Below are positions 1 through 8,616 of a DNA stretch of 64,000 nucleotides, in pieces. Source of the DNA: Anaerococcus sp. Marseille-P3915 (GTDB lineage: Bacteria > Bacillota > Clostridia > Tissierellales > Peptoniphilaceae); contig NZ_LT984887.1 in assembly GCF_900258475.1 (NCBI RefSeq), positions 681,474 through 745,473 of the forward strand. Reading direction: 5' to 3'. The notes below the pieces were generated by a model, which saw only the letters and a program-made list of their open reading frames with translations, searched no databases and had not been told where the DNA came from. The translations under genes were made by a program, and so were the position numbers. Positions within the stretch are counted from its first letter, which is position 1. Every line of letters begins with the position of its first letter.

Positions 1-141
1 TCTTAGGATGTCAGCAGTTTTCCAGATAGCTTTTAGTTCGTCTTGTGATTTATCCCATGTATGGAAGAAGTCATCACCAAATAGGTTCTTGTGGTCTAGT
101 TCTTGTAGTTCGTCGATTAATTTTTTGATGTCTTGTGTCAT
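1..141 (-). CDS. ygeW: YgeW-type knotted carbamoyltransferase, N-terminal 47 residues
   Basis: Partial gene running off the left edge. It starts at an ATG at 141 with a GGAGAG ribosome binding site at 146-151. The 47 visible residues (MTQDIKKLIDELQELDHKN, then FFHTWDKSQDELKAIW) resemble the N-terminus of the YgeW family, knotted aspartate/ornithine-carbamoyltransferase-like proteins whose substrate is unsettled. It lies directly downstream of dpaL, the same pairing as ygeW-ygeX in Escherichia coli, which supports the call. Only the N-terminal helix is visible, so the catalytic carbamoyl-phosphate motif cannot be checked. Confidence 0.7.
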   Translation of the reverse strand, partial: MTQDIKKLIDELQELDHKNLFGDDFFHTWDKSQDELKAIWKTADILR

Positions 142-169
142 TTTTCTCTCCTTATATTTATTATTTTTA

Positions 170-1450
170 TTATCTTTGAATTGTGTATTTGTATTCTGCT
201 TCGTTTGGATATATACCATCCCAAACTACTCTTAGGTAGTGTTCGTAATCTGTATCTCCTTCAGTAGAGATTAAAAGAATTACTGAATTTTCGTCTAGTT
301 TTAAATCTTTTTTGATTTCTTCTAAGTCTTTTCTTTGTAGAATTTCTGAAAGAGGGCCCATTGTTGCAGCTCCACTTTCACCAGAGATTATTTTCTTATC
401 ATCTTTTAGAGGATTGCCTAAAATTCTCATTCCTCTTGCTGCTGAATTATCAGGTACTGATAAAAATGCGTCTGCATAAGAATGTAGGACTGGCCAGCCA
501 ACTGTTACTGGTTCACCACAAGCAAGACCTGCCATTATTGTATCCATCTTGCCAGTTACATTGTGAATCTTGCCATCATCTGCCTTGGCTGTGATAAAGT
601 TACAGTTTGCTTTTTCTGGTTCTACTACACTTATAAATGGCTTTTCTTCTCCCTTATAAACTGATGAGAAGTAACCGGTTACCCCAGTTGCAAATGAACC
701 TACACCTGCTTGAGCAAATACGTGACTTGGTTTAAGTCCAAGTTCTTTTAATTGATCATTAGCTTCTTTTGCTAAGGTTGCATAACCTTGTATTATCCAT
801 GTTGGAATTTTTTCATAACCTTCCCAAGCTGTATCTTGAACCATGACCCAGCCTTTTTCATCAGCATTTTTGCTTGCTAGACGTACGCAGGCATCGTAGT
901 TTAGTCCTTCCATTATTTCACATTCAGCGCCTAGGGCTCTTATGTTATCACGTCTTTCAAGTGCTGATCCATCTGGCATGAGTACAACGCATTTTTGTTT
1001 TAATTGGTGAGCAGTCCATGCTACTCCTCTTCCATGGTTACCATCTGTAGCTGTTACGAAAGTTATTTCTCCAAGTTTTTCCCTAACTTCGTCTGAAATC
1101 ATTTTCTCAAATGGTAAGTCTTCGATATCTACTCCCAACTTATCAGCTATGTACTTGCCTATAGCAAATGATCCACCCAAAACCTTGAAGGCATTAAGAC
1201 CGAACCTATAAGATTCATCCTTTACAAATATGTCTTTTACGCCAAATTGCTTAGCAAGGTTTTTTAGTCTTACAAGTGGAGTTGGCTCATAATCAGGGAA
1301 ACTCTCATGAAATTTTTGTGCTGTATTTACAACTTCCTCATTTATAAAATCTAGGGAAGCCTTTTCTCTTTTACTAATATCATTTAGTACTATGTTATAT
1401 CTCTCTTCCAAAATTACATCCTTTCGATTATTTATCGATACATCCTTCAC
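170..1450 (-). CDS. dpaL: 2,3-diaminopropionate ammonia-lyase
   Basis: Pyridoxal-phosphate enzyme (fold type II) that converts 2,3-diaminopropionate to pyruvate and ammonia; cytoplasmic. The PLP lysine is near residue 89 in RFGLNAFKVLGGSFA. TDGNHGRGVAW is the phosphate/substrate loop, and VQDTAWEGY, MAGLACGEP, SGESGA and ISTEGDTD follow in the order seen in E. coli YgeX. The length (about 426 aa) exceeds YgeX by some 25 residues at the N-terminus. The start given is a GTG at 1450 with TTAAGGG upstream. A downstream TTG preceded by AAAGGA is an alternative that would remove about 13 residues. It is followed 28 bp later by ygeW and is divergent from a GntR regulator, which probably controls it. 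Confidence 0.9.
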   Translation of the reverse strand: MKDVSINNRKDVILEERYNIVLNDISKREKASLDFINEEVVNTAQKFHESFPDYEPTPLVRLKNLAKQFGVKDIFVKDESYRFGLNAFKVLGGSFAIGKYIADKLGVDIEDLPFEKMISDEVREKLGEITFVTATDGNHGRGVAWTAHQLKQKCVVLMPDGSALERRDNIRALGAECEIMEGLNYDACVRLASKNADEKGWVMVQDTAWEGYEKIPTWIIQGYATLAKEANDQLKELGLKPSHVFAQAGVGSFATGVTGYFSSVYKGEEKPFISVVEPEKANCNFITAKADDGKIHNVTGKMDTIMAGLACGEPVTVGWPVLHSYADAFLSVPDNSAARGMRILGNPLKDDKKIISGESGAATMGPLSEILQRKDLEEIKKDLKLDENSVILLISTEGDTDYEHYLRVVWDGIYPNEAEYKYTIQR

Positions 1451-1499
1451 TTAGCCCTTAAGTCGGGATTTGCAAATTCCATATCTTAAGCCATAATAA

Positions 1500-1530
1500 A
1501 TATAAGTGGTATGTGATATATCACTTATAT
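1500..1530. promoter_or_regulatory. Palindromic candidate operator between dpaL and the GntR gene
   Basis: The divergent intergenic region holds a perfect 12-bp palindrome GTGATATATCAC (1513-1524). A wider 9-bp inverted repeat overlaps it, ATATAAGTG at 1500-1508 and CACTTATAT at 1522-1530. FadR-subfamily regulators bind short TG-N-CA palindromes, so this is the natural site for the adjacent regulator. The binding itself is inferred. Confidence 0.5.
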
Positions 1531-1612
1531 TATAAAACCTATTTTACATATTGTCAAATAATTTATTAACGTTTTCATATTTATGGTAAAATTAATTAGG
1601 AGAGGGATTAAA

Positions 1613-2305
1613 ATGACTAATAATAAAAATAATAAAATCAAAAGAACTTTTGTAAAAGATCAAGCCTATAATATACTCCATGAACAAATTATTAATGGAA
1701 ATCTTAAACCATATACCCAGCTTAAAATAGCAGATTTATCTGAAGAATTAGGTATTTCTAGGACTCCAATTAGGGAAGCAATCCTAAAACTTGAAAATGA
1801 AGACCTAGTTATAAGCAAGGCCAACCAATGGACCATGGTAGCCCCTATAAAGGTAGAAAGGCTAAAGGATATCTACCACCTAGTTTATGAATTGGAAAGC
1901 TTTGCCCTTAGGGAAAATTTTTCTAAAATAGATGATAAATTTATTGATAAGCTAGGGGCTATTAATGAAGAAATAAAGATTCAACACATGAAGGAAAATA
2001 TAATGGCAGTAATAGAGTTAGATGATGATTTTCACGATTTAATCATTTCTTTATCTTCAAATAAAGAAATAAAACCTATTATTGATAGGCTTAAAAAGCG
2101 TATTAAAAGATTTGAGATTGCTTTTTATAGGGTAAAAGATTTTCAGAAACCACCTTCAACTTATGATGAACACCTTTTACTAATTGATTGTTTAAGAAAA
2201 AGGGATTTAGAAAAATCACTAGCAGCCCTTAAGGAAAATTGGACTACAACCATTTCTGATAAGTCTATAGAAAAAATTAGTAAGTTGTTAAATGTCGAGA
2301 ATTAA
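1613..2305 (+). CDS. GntR-family regulator, FadR/FCD subfamily
   Basis: Transcription regulator of 230 aa. The N-terminal winged helix has the GntR signature DLSEELGISRTPIREAILKL at about residues 42-61. The C-terminal all-helical FCD ligand domain follows, with metal/ligand-type residues spread through DDDFHDLI and YDEHLLLIDCL. The ATG at 1613 is preferred over an in-frame ATG at 1583 because AGGAG sits just upstream of it. It is transcribed away from dpaL across a palindromic site and probably regulates dpaL/ygeW in response to a small carboxylate or amino acid. The ligand is unknown. Confidence 0.85.
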   Translation: MTNNKNNKIKRTFVKDQAYNILHEQIINGNLKPYTQLKIADLSEELGISRTPIREAILKLENEDLVISKANQWTMVAPIKVERLKDIYHLVYELESFALRENFSKIDDKFIDKLGAINEEIKIQHMKENIMAVIELDDDFHDLIISLSSNKEIKPIIDRLKKRIKRFEIAFYRVKDFQKPPSTYDEHLLLIDCLRKRDLEKSLAALKENWTTTISDKSIEKISKLLNVEN

Positions 2306-2318
2306 CAACATATAAAAA

Positions 2319-2351
2319 AACCTCTCACCAAATTTGTGATGATGAGAGGTT
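2319..2351. terminator. Bidirectional terminator between gntR and the mog gene
   Basis: AACCTCTCA at 2319-2327 pairs with TGAGAGGTT at 2343-2351. An A-run on the left gives a U-run for leftward transcripts, and TCTCTTTT follows on the right. It lies between two convergent genes, so it can end both the regulator and the long Mo operon. Confidence 0.8.
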
Positions 2352-2356
2352 CTCTT

Positions 2357-2836
2357 TTAATGCCTATCTATTCCAGCTATAGTCTCAAGCCCATGAATTA
2401 AAAAGCTTTTTATTATTTCAAAATTTTCCCTACAAGCCTTAGGACTTCCTGGGAAATTTATTATCAGACTTTTATTTCTTATACCCGCCTCAGCCCTAGA
2501 AAGATAGGCCATAGGTGTTATTTTTGCTGATTGATTCCTTATTGCTTCGCTTATACCTGGGCATCTCTTATCAAAGACGTCTAGGCTTGCTTCTGGTGTT
2601 ATATCCCTTTGGGCAAAACCAGTTCCCCCGCTTGTTAAAATCAAAGAAATTTCTTCATCTGAATATTTGATAAGTTTTTCCTTAATCTTATCAAAGTCAT
2701 CTGATATTATCTCGTATTTTTTTACTTCAAAGTCAAAATCTTTTAATAGATCAACTAAGACTTTCCCGCTCTTATCTTCATAGATTCCAGCGCTTGCCCT
2801 GTCAGAAATAGTGATTACTCCTGCTGTAAAAATCAC
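2357..2836 (-). CDS. mogA: Molybdopterin adenylyltransferase, MogA/MoaB family
   Basis: Activates molybdopterin with ATP to the adenylated form that receives molybdate. The 159-aa single domain shows the family motifs: ITISDRASAG at the N-terminus, LTSGGTGFAQRDITPEA in the centre, and a C-terminal INFPGSPKACRENFE phosphate-binding loop. Last gene of the Mo operon, overlapping the upstream molybdopterin-binding gene by 4 bp (ATGA). MogA and MoaB cannot be told apart firmly from sequence alone; in organisms without a separate mogA, the MoaB-type protein does this step. Confidence 0.85.
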   Translation of the reverse strand: MIFTAGVITISDRASAGIYEDKSGKVLVDLLKDFDFEVKKYEIISDDFDKIKEKLIKYSDEEISLILTSGGTGFAQRDITPEASLDVFDKRCPGISEAIRNQSAKITPMAYLSRAEAGIRNKSLIINFPGSPKACRENFEIIKSFLIHGLETIAGIDRH

Positions 2837-3807
2837 AAGAGTCCTCCCTCAGCCATTTCCAGGAAATCTTCTTTTTTAAGGTCAAGTCCTGCAAATATCC
2901 TAGGAAGGAAGAAGTCAAAGCTTGTTATCTTTGAATGGATACTTGCTCCTGGTACTCCCATTAGATAAGTTTTATCATCCTTTGCAACCATCAGCATATT
3001 GCCTGGTTGCATAGGGATTCCTTGAACAATGACCTCTGCTCCTGTTTTTCTTATTGCTCTAGGTGTTATATCATCAGGATCTACGCTCATTCCACCTGTA
3101 AATATTACAAGATCTGCACCAGCATCTTTAAATTTCTTATAAGTTTCAACAAGTCTCTCTTCATCGTCAGGTAGAAATTCAAAGCCCAAGATTTGGGTTT
3201 CAAAGTGGCTTAGTTTTTCTTCCAAAACAGGCCTAAAGGCATCTTTTATCCTACCATAATAAACTTCATCACCTGTTATGATGCATCCTACTTTTAGTTT
3301 TTTAAATTCTTTTACCTCGAAAACTGGACCAGCATTTAAGATTTCCTTAGCCTTCTCTACTTGCCATTTATCTGTCCAAAGTGGGACAATCCTTGCCCCT
3401 ACAAGCTTATCGTGAGGCTCTACCCTTATGTAGGATTTTTTGCATGTGATTGTATAATCTCCAATTTCATTTATAGCTCTTAAAAGCTTCCTGTTGATTA
3501 TAAAAAGTCCTTCCTCCTTGCTTGAAAGGTTGATTTTACCCTCGCTAACTTCTGATATTTCAATATTAGAGCCAGCAAGAAGTGGGCCAATCGCACTGAT
3601 TGCATCTTCTTCGTGGACTTGATTTTCTTCTAATTCTCCTACATATATGTGATCTTTGCCAATATTTTTAAGTTCTTCTATGTCAGCCTCTTTTACGATA
3701 TGACCCCTCTTAAATTTCACACCCTTAAAACCGTCTTCCATAATTGCTGTGAGGTCATGGAGAAGAGGCAAGCCAATAGCATCTTCAACTCTTATCTTCT
3801 TAATCAT
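2833..3807 (-). CDS. Molybdopterin-binding protein, MoeA-like
   Basis: A protein of 324 aa. Its C-terminal half is a MoCF_biosynth (molybdopterin-binding) domain, with GCIITGDEVYYG at about residue 175, VIFTGGMSVDPDDITP at about 235, and GIPMQPGNMLM and GVPGASIH near the end. The N-terminal half lacks the normal MoeA domain arrangement and matches the clostridial family of stand-alone molybdopterin-binding proteins found beside molybdenum hydroxylase genes. It may carry out the MoeA-like molybdate insertion step or load a specific hydroxylase. It overlaps both neighbours by a few bases, so translation is probably coupled. Confidence 0.75.
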   Translation of the reverse strand: MIKKIRVEDAIGLPLLHDLTAIMEDGFKGVKFKRGHIVKEADIEELKNIGKDHIYVGELEENQVHEEDAISAIGPLLAGSNIEISEVSEGKINLSSKEEGLFIINRKLLRAINEIGDYTITCKKSYIRVEPHDKLVGARIVPLWTDKWQVEKAKEILNAGPVFEVKEFKKLKVGCIITGDEVYYGRIKDAFRPVLEEKLSHFETQILGFEFLPDDEERLVETYKKFKDAGADLVIFTGGMSVDPDDITPRAIRKTGAEVIVQGIPMQPGNMLMVAKDDKTYLMGVPGASIHSKITSFDFFLPRIFAGLDLKKEDFLEMAEGGLL

Positions 3808-4231
3808 TTTTTATCCTTATTTTATCTTCTGGAAAAATTTCTCCTTCTTTTTTGACTATAGTAAAAATCCCCTCAGTTGGCATAATGCACTCGCCTGTAA
3901 GATTTCTAATCTCGCAACCCTTGTGGCATTCTTTGCCAATTTGAGTAACTTCAAGCTCACATTCACCTATCTCAAGAATTGTCCCAATAGGCAAGGTATG
4001 AAGGGTAATTCCCTCTGTCATTATATTTTCAGCAAAATCTCCAGGTTTTAAACTAGGAATTTTCTCTTTCATTTTATTTAAAGACTCAATTGCTAAGAGC
4101 GATACCTGCCTATGCCAATTTCCAGCGTGGGCATCACCGATAATTCCGTGGTTTTTCTTAAGGGTAATACTCGGAACTGGAGTCTTAATCGTCCCCTTTT
4201 TTTCGCTGATATTAACCGATATAACTTTCAT
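3800..4231 (-). CDS. MOSC-domain protein
   Basis: 143-aa MOSC (Moco sulfurase C-terminal) domain protein. It shows GIIGDAHAGNWHRQVSLL at the N-terminus and the cysteine motif GKECHKGCEIR followed by GECIMPTEGIF, the conserved sulfur-binding part of short MOSC proteins. Short MOSC proteins are thought to deliver sulfur or handle Moco; the exact role is unproven. The start is taken at the ATG at 4231, with GGAG 9 bases upstream, giving a 20-bp overlap with moaC. A longer reading into moaC is open but lacks support. Confidence 0.8.
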   Translation of the reverse strand: MKVISVNISEKKGTIKTPVPSITLKKNHGIIGDAHAGNWHRQVSLLAIESLNKMKEKIPSLKPGDFAENIMTEGITLHTLPIGTILEIGECELEVTQIGKECHKGCEIRNLTGECIMPTEGIFTIVKKEGEIFPEDKIRIKND

Positions 4232-4700
4232 TTTTGTAGTCTCCACTCTTGCCACCTGTCTTTCTAAGCAGCTTGATTTCACCAATTTCTATATCTTTTT
4301 GAACGGCCTTACACATATCATAAATTGTTAGAGCAGTCACGCTTACTGCTGTGAGAGCTTCCATCTCTACCCCAGTCTTTGCATTTAACATAGCTCTTGC
4401 AAATATTTCTATGACTTTTCTCTCATCATCCATCTTAAATTCAATATCGACTGATGTAAGATTGATAGGATGACACATGGGAATTAAATTTGAAGTATTC
4501 TTAGCCGCCATAATTCCAGCAACCTTAGCAACTGTTAGCACATCTCCCTTTTGAATTTCTTGATTTTTGACCATGGTATAGGTTTTGTCATTTAAAAAAA
4601 CCTTGCCTGTAGCAAGGGCAAGTCTATCGGTGGATTTCTTATTAGAAACATCGACCATCCTTGCCCTACCATTTTCATCTAAGTGTGTGAATTTATCCAT
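4212..4700 (-). CDS. moaC: Cyclic pyranopterin monophosphate synthase MoaC
   Basis: Converts the MoaA product (3',8-cyclo-GTP) to cyclic pyranopterin monophosphate, the second step of Moco synthesis. Full-length (162 aa) with family motifs VDVSNKKSTDRLA near the N-terminus, LIPMCHPINLT, the KTGVEMEALTAVSV block and the catalytic DMCKAVQKD. It immediately follows moaA (adjacent stop and start), and its 3' end overlaps the MOSC gene. No defects seen. Confidence 0.95.
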   Translation of the reverse strand: MDKFTHLDENGRARMVDVSNKKSTDRLALATGKVFLNDKTYTMVKNQEIQKGDVLTVAKVAGIMAAKNTSNLIPMCHPINLTSVDIEFKMDDERKVIEIFARAMLNAKTGVEMEALTAVSVTALTIYDMCKAVQKDIEIGEIKLLRKTGGKSGDYKNESYIG

Positions 4701-5639
4701 CTATCCTCCTATCGAGCTCATTGTTCGAGCACTTTCTGAGCCACTTTCATCTAGCTTGTGACTTTGGGGTTTATTATAAATTGTAGCTTTGATTAGCCTT
4801 TCCTTATCAGGTCTAGACAAGCCCTTTATTGAAATCTCATCCTTTGAATGCAGGCAGGCCTTAAGTTTGCCATCTGATGTAAGCCTAATCCTGTTGCAAT
4901 CACCACAAAATTTATGGCTAAGAGGTGAAATTAGACCAACCTTTCCCTTATAGCCTTTAATTTTATAAGTCCTCGTAACCCCATCAAAGCCAAGGTCTTT
5001 CTTTTCATAATCTTTAAGCAAATTTGAATTTTCCTTGTAATTATTTTTATCAAAAGCAAGATCAGCACCAATTGGCATCAGTTCAATAAACCTTACTTCG
5101 ATTGGCTTATCTTTGGTTAATTCTATAAAATCTGAGATCTCATCATCATTGAAAGCTTTTATAAGAACAACATTTATCTTAACCTTAAAACCTAAATCTA
5201 TTGCCTTATTAATCGATCTAATTACCTCGTCAAATCCATCAGATTTAGTAATTTGCTTAAATTTTTCCCTATCTAAGGTATCCAGACTAAAATTAAGCCT
5301 TGAAATCCCTAATTCTTTGAGCCTTTCAAGCTTGTCATAGACCATTGATCCGTTTGTAGTTATGGCAAAATCCTCAATACCATCAATTTTTGCTAGCATT
5401 TCTACAAGGTCCATTAGACCACGTCTTGCAAAGGGCTCACCACCAGTTAACCTTATTTTCTTTATCCCTAGACCTACCATTATCTCCACAGTTTGGCAAA
5501 TTTCTTCAAAAGATAGGATATCTTCATGCTTTAGAAGGTCTATTCCTTTATCACCCATGCAATATTTGCACCTAAAATTACACCTGTCAGTGACAGATAT
5601 TCTTAAGTATGAAATTTCCCTTCCAAATTTATCTTTCAT
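4701..5639 (-). CDS. moaA: GTP 3',8-cyclase MoaA
   Basis: Radical SAM enzyme opening molybdenum cofactor synthesis by cyclising GTP. 312 aa, normal length. The N-terminal radical-SAM cluster is CNFRCKYCM (CxxxCxxC) at about residue 19-27. The second, GTP-binding 4Fe-4S site is in HKFCGDCNRIRLTSDGKLK with a further Cys (ACLH). The two terminal glycines essential in the family are present (SSIGG). It sits one base after modC, between transporter and maturation genes, so uptake and cofactor assembly are co-transcribed. Confidence 0.95.
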   Translation of the reverse strand: MKDKFGREISYLRISVTDRCNFRCKYCMGDKGIDLLKHEDILSFEEICQTVEIMVGLGIKKIRLTGGEPFARRGLMDLVEMLAKIDGIEDFAITTNGSMVYDKLERLKELGISRLNFSLDTLDREKFKQITKSDGFDEVIRSINKAIDLGFKVKINVVLIKAFNDDEISDFIELTKDKPIEVRFIELMPIGADLAFDKNNYKENSNLLKDYEKKDLGFDGVTRTYKIKGYKGKVGLISPLSHKFCGDCNRIRLTSDGKLKACLHSKDEISIKGLSRPDKERLIKATIYNKPQSHKLDESGSESARTMSSIGG

Positions 5640-5640
5640 T

Positions 5641-6669
5641 TTATCCCTCTTTCAAGCAAATAAGAGCTTCCTCACTTATTGTTAAAAAAATCGGTCCGTC
5701 TTTAAGTTTATTATAGGCTTCTTTACTAATCTCAATCTTCAAATCTTCATAAATTTTATTGTCTTTATTGTAGACAATTATAAAAGAATTGATATTTTCG
5801 ATTAAGCGATAAGTCTCAATTTTAATAGAGTCATCGGTTAATGGACCATTGCTTAATCTAAATACCTTATCTTTTATGCCAATAATGTCTCCATCAAATT
5901 TACGGCTCGTCCTTATAGATATACCCCAAGCCTTAAGGAAAATCTCATTATCTTTAATAACAAAAGTCGAAAAGTTCTTAATTCCAATAAGCTTAGACTC
6001 AGTAATATTTGTAGGATTTTCAAAAAACTCAGATTTATCCTTAATACAATTAGTCTTGCCAGAGCTAATACTTACGATACTTTCACATATCCTGTATACC
6101 TCTTCCTTGTTATGACTAACCAGAATAGTTTTAAGCTTGTAAGTATCTATAAAATTCATGACTTCTTCTTCAATTTCTGACCTCAAATATTCATCCAAGG
6201 CAGAAAATGGTTCATCAAGGAGAAGGATTTCAGGATTATTAACTAGAATCCTACAAAGGGCTGTTCTCTGTCTTTCTCCACCAGAAATTTGATATGGATA
6301 CTTATCCTTAATATGAAAAATCTTCATTTCATTTAATTTATCTTCAATATCAACTATATTTTTATCCCTAAGACCGGCTATAACATTTTCCTTAACTGTA
6401 AAATTAGGAAATAGAGCGTAGTCTTGAAAAAGAAAACCAACACGTCTTTCTTGAGCTTTGAGATTAATTTTCTTTTCGGAATCAAAAAGAGTCCTGCCAT
6501 TAAGGATAATCTTGCCTGAATCAGGCTTAATAAGACCTGCTATAGCCTTTAAGGTCAGACTTTTCCCAGAACCAGAAGGTCCCAAAAGTCCAAGCCTTGA
6601 ATCTTCCATGATAAAGTCGGTATCCAGAAAAAAATTTTTGAAAGTTTTTTTAATCTTACATTCTAACAT
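5641..6669 (-). CDS. modC: Molybdate ABC transporter ATP-binding protein ModC
   Basis: ATPase of the molybdate importer. 342 aa with Walker A GPSGSGKS, Q-loop region FLFQDYALFP, signature SGGERQR, Walker B ILLLDEPFSALD and H-loop SHNKEEV. The C-terminal 120 residues are divergent and only weakly like the TOBE/MOP domain of ModC, so oxyanion sensing is not assured. Directly between modB (1-bp overlap) and moaA. Tungstate cannot be excluded as substrate, but the Moco genes downstream favour molybdate. Confidence 0.9.
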   Translation of the reverse strand: MLECKIKKTFKNFFLDTDFIMEDSRLGLLGPSGSGKSLTLKAIAGLIKPDSGKIILNGRTLFDSEKKINLKAQERRVGFLFQDYALFPNFTVKENVIAGLRDKNIVDIEDKLNEMKIFHIKDKYPYQISGGERQRTALCRILVNNPEILLLDEPFSALDEYLRSEIEEEVMNFIDTYKLKTILVSHNKEEVYRICESIVSISSGKTNCIKDKSEFFENPTNITESKLIGIKNFSTFVIKDNEIFLKAWGISIRTSRKFDGDIIGIKDKVFRLSNGPLTDDSIKIETYRLIENINSFIIVYNKDNKIYEDLKIEISKEAYNKLKDGPIFLTISEEALICLKEG

Positions 6670-7325
6670 CAGGAAGACTTCCTTTTCTCAAATAAATTTA
6701 TAGAAATCAAAACAACAAAGGATATTAAAACATTGATCATAACCCACCTATAGGCCATTTGGTCTTGGCCAATCCTCCACAACTGGTAAACTGTGGTAGA
6801 AATTGTAGCAGTCTTATTGGGAATGAAACCAGAAACCATGCTAGTAGCTCCATATTCACCTAGAGCTCTAGCAAAAGATAAAATTATTCCAGCAATAATC
6901 TCCTCCTTGCAATTAGGAAGTATTATCCTCCAAAATATCCAGGTATTTGATTTGCCAAGGGTTTGGGCAGCAAAGCTTAAGTTTTCATCAAAGGCTTCAA
7001 AAGCCCCCCTGCTTGTCCTATACATAAGAGGAAATCCGACAAGGATTCCAGCTACAACTGCAGCCTGCCAATTCATAATCAGTTTGATATCAAAATTTCC
7101 TAAAAATTTACCAAAAAAATTATTTGGTCCCAATATTTTTAAAAGAAAAAAACCAAGAACTGTAGGAGGAAGGACTAAAGGCATAGTCAAAATCACATCG
7201 AGTATGCCCTTAAGTGTTCGTGGTAGCTCTTTAATCTTATAAGCTAAAAATATTCCAAGGAAAAATATAAAAATTGTTGAAATTGTGGCAATTCTTATAG
7301 AATTATATAAAGGAAATAAATCCAT
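6669..7325 (-). CDS. modB: Molybdate ABC transporter permease ModB
   Basis: Inner-membrane permease of the ModABC importer; 218 aa with about five hydrophobic segments (first at residues 9-29). The ABC coupling loop is EAFDENLSFAAQTLG, followed by GEYGATSMVSG, both typical of ModB/CysT permeases. It overlaps modA and modC by one base each, indicating translational coupling. Confidence 0.92.
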   Translation of the reverse strand: MDLFPLYNSIRIATISTIFIFFLGIFLAYKIKELPRTLKGILDVILTMPLVLPPTVLGFFLLKILGPNNFFGKFLGNFDIKLIMNWQAAVVAGILVGFPLMYRTSRGAFEAFDENLSFAAQTLGKSNTWIFWRIILPNCKEEIIAGIILSFARALGEYGATSMVSGFIPNKTATISTTVYQLWRIGQDQMAYRWVMINVLISFVVLISINLFEKRKSS

Positions 7326-8176
7326 TATTCAGCCTGTTTAAATCCATATTTTTCAAAGATTTCCCTAGCCTTATCGCTATTAAGAAAAGATATAAACTTA
7401 TCAGCATCTTCCCTATTTTTGCTATCCTTAAGAACAGCCGCAGGATATATTACCTTCTTATCTAAAAGGCTAGGATCAGCCTTAGCTACAATCTTAAGAC
7501 CAGCAGTCTTTGCATCAGTAGAGTAGATAATTCCACAATCAACAGCACCTTCGCTAATCCAAGATGTCACTTCCTTAACATTTGAACCAAAAGTAACCTT
7601 GCTTTGGATTGTATCCCAAATGCCCATATTCTTAAGAAGAGATTCAGAATATTGTCCAACAGGAACATCAGCATTGCCTAGGGCAATTGTATCAACAAGG
7701 TCAGTATTTAAATCCTCAAAAGACTTGATATCTTTACTAGAATCTTCCTTTACTGCAAGAGTCACTTCATTTTCTAGAAGGTTAAAACGTGAATCAGGAT
7801 CAATCTCAAGATCAGAATCCTTCTTATCACTAGTTGGATCTAACTCATCCATTTGCTTACTAGCTGCTGAAATAAAGACATCGCAGGCTGCTCCCTCAGC
7901 AATTTGGCTTTTAAGAGTACCTGAAGAATCAAAGTTAAAAACAAGATTCACCCCAGGATTATCCTTTTCAAACTCAGCCTTAATCTCAGTCAAAGACTCA
8001 GTCATAGAAGCCGCAGCAAAAACAGTCAAACTCTTCTTATCTTCCTTATTCACTTGGTCCAACTCAGTTTTCGCATCCACTTTAACATCCTTAGCATCAT
8101 TACCCTTAGCTCCACAGCCCACAAAAACAAGGCCGCAGAGCAAAGAGATAGCCACAATCCTAAAATTTCTTTTCAT
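7325..8176 (-). CDS. modA: Molybdate-binding lipoprotein ModA
   Basis: Extracellular substrate-binding lipoprotein of the molybdate importer, 283 aa. The signal peptide ends in the lipobox FVGCG (Cys about residue 21), then a short charged linker. The binding domain begins with TVFAAASMTESLTEI, with SSGTLKSQI and the DVFISAA and VPVGQY motifs of ModA. ATTAGGGAGG is an excellent ribosome binding site. First gene of the eight-gene Mo operon running to 2357. Confidence 0.93.
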   Translation of the reverse strand: MKRNFRIVAISLLCGLVFVGCGAKGNDAKDVKVDAKTELDQVNKEDKKSLTVFAAASMTESLTEIKAEFEKDNPGVNLVFNFDSSGTLKSQIAEGAACDVFISAASKQMDELDPTSDKKDSDLEIDPDSRFNLLENEVTLAVKEDSSKDIKSFEDLNTDLVDTIALGNADVPVGQYSESLLKNMGIWDTIQSKVTFGSNVKEVTSWISEGAVDCGIIYSTDAKTAGLKIVAKADPSLLDKKVIYPAAVLKDSKNREDADKFISFLNSDKAREIFEKYGFKQAE

Positions 8177-8216
8177 AGTACCTCCCTAATTTCTAAAATT
8201 GACTACTTTCTGGATT

Positions 8217-8222
8217 ATTATA
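8217..8222 (-). promoter_or_regulatory. Candidate -10 of the Mo operon
   Basis: TATAAT on the minus strand, about 40 bases before the modA start. The 17-bp-spaced -35 position is a poor match. No clear ModE palindrome or Moco riboswitch fold was recognised between here and the CRISPR array. Confidence 0.4.
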
Positions 8223-8377
8223 TCATATTTTAAAAACAAAAAATATAGGAAAATGTATTTACTAAATTGAAAAACTATCGAAAATTCAAAGCTTAATAAA
8301 TTCAAAAATAATTAACTAGTTAAGGGCTGATTTCACTAGAAATAGCTAATTGTTCATTAGAACCTATGTCAAAACTA

Positions 8378-8588
8378 GGATCACTCCCGCGTGTGCGGGT
8401 ATTACGCCTTATCACTACCCCCAGTTTCAAGGTCATCTGGATCACCCCCGCGTGTGCGGGTATTACAATCCTAAAAAGTCTTAAAGAACTTGAGTCTTAG
8501 GATCACCCCCGCGTGTGCGGGTATTACGATATCCAATGATTTATTTTGAAAAAGATGGTAGGATCACCCCCGCGTGTGCGGGTATTAC
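8378..8588 (-). CRISPR. Type I-E CRISPR array, 4 repeats and 3 spacers
   Basis: Four 28-bp repeats at 8378-8405, 8439-8466, 8500-8527 and 8561-8588 separated by three 33-bp spacers. The repeat stem is CCCGC/GCGGG. On the minus strand the repeat ends GGTGATCC, the usual 3' end of this type I-E repeat class, so crRNAs are read leftward, like the cas genes. The copy at 8378 has one substitution and is therefore the leader-distal, degenerate terminal repeat. The leader must lie to the right (8589 onward), where only 28 bp separate the array from the remnant dnaQ reading frame, so the leader overlaps that frame. No spacer was seen to match elsewhere in the window. Confidence 0.97.
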
Positions 8589-8616
8589 ACTAAGTTATCC
8601 TCTATTTTTCAATCTT

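Noticed and set aside
7599..8189. 196-codon plus-strand frame opposite modA
   Set aside because: Antisense shadow of a well-supported lipoprotein gene.
8223..8377. Possible molybdenum-cofactor riboswitch before modA
   Set aside because: No GC-rich conserved fold; the region is plain AT-rich sequence next to the array.
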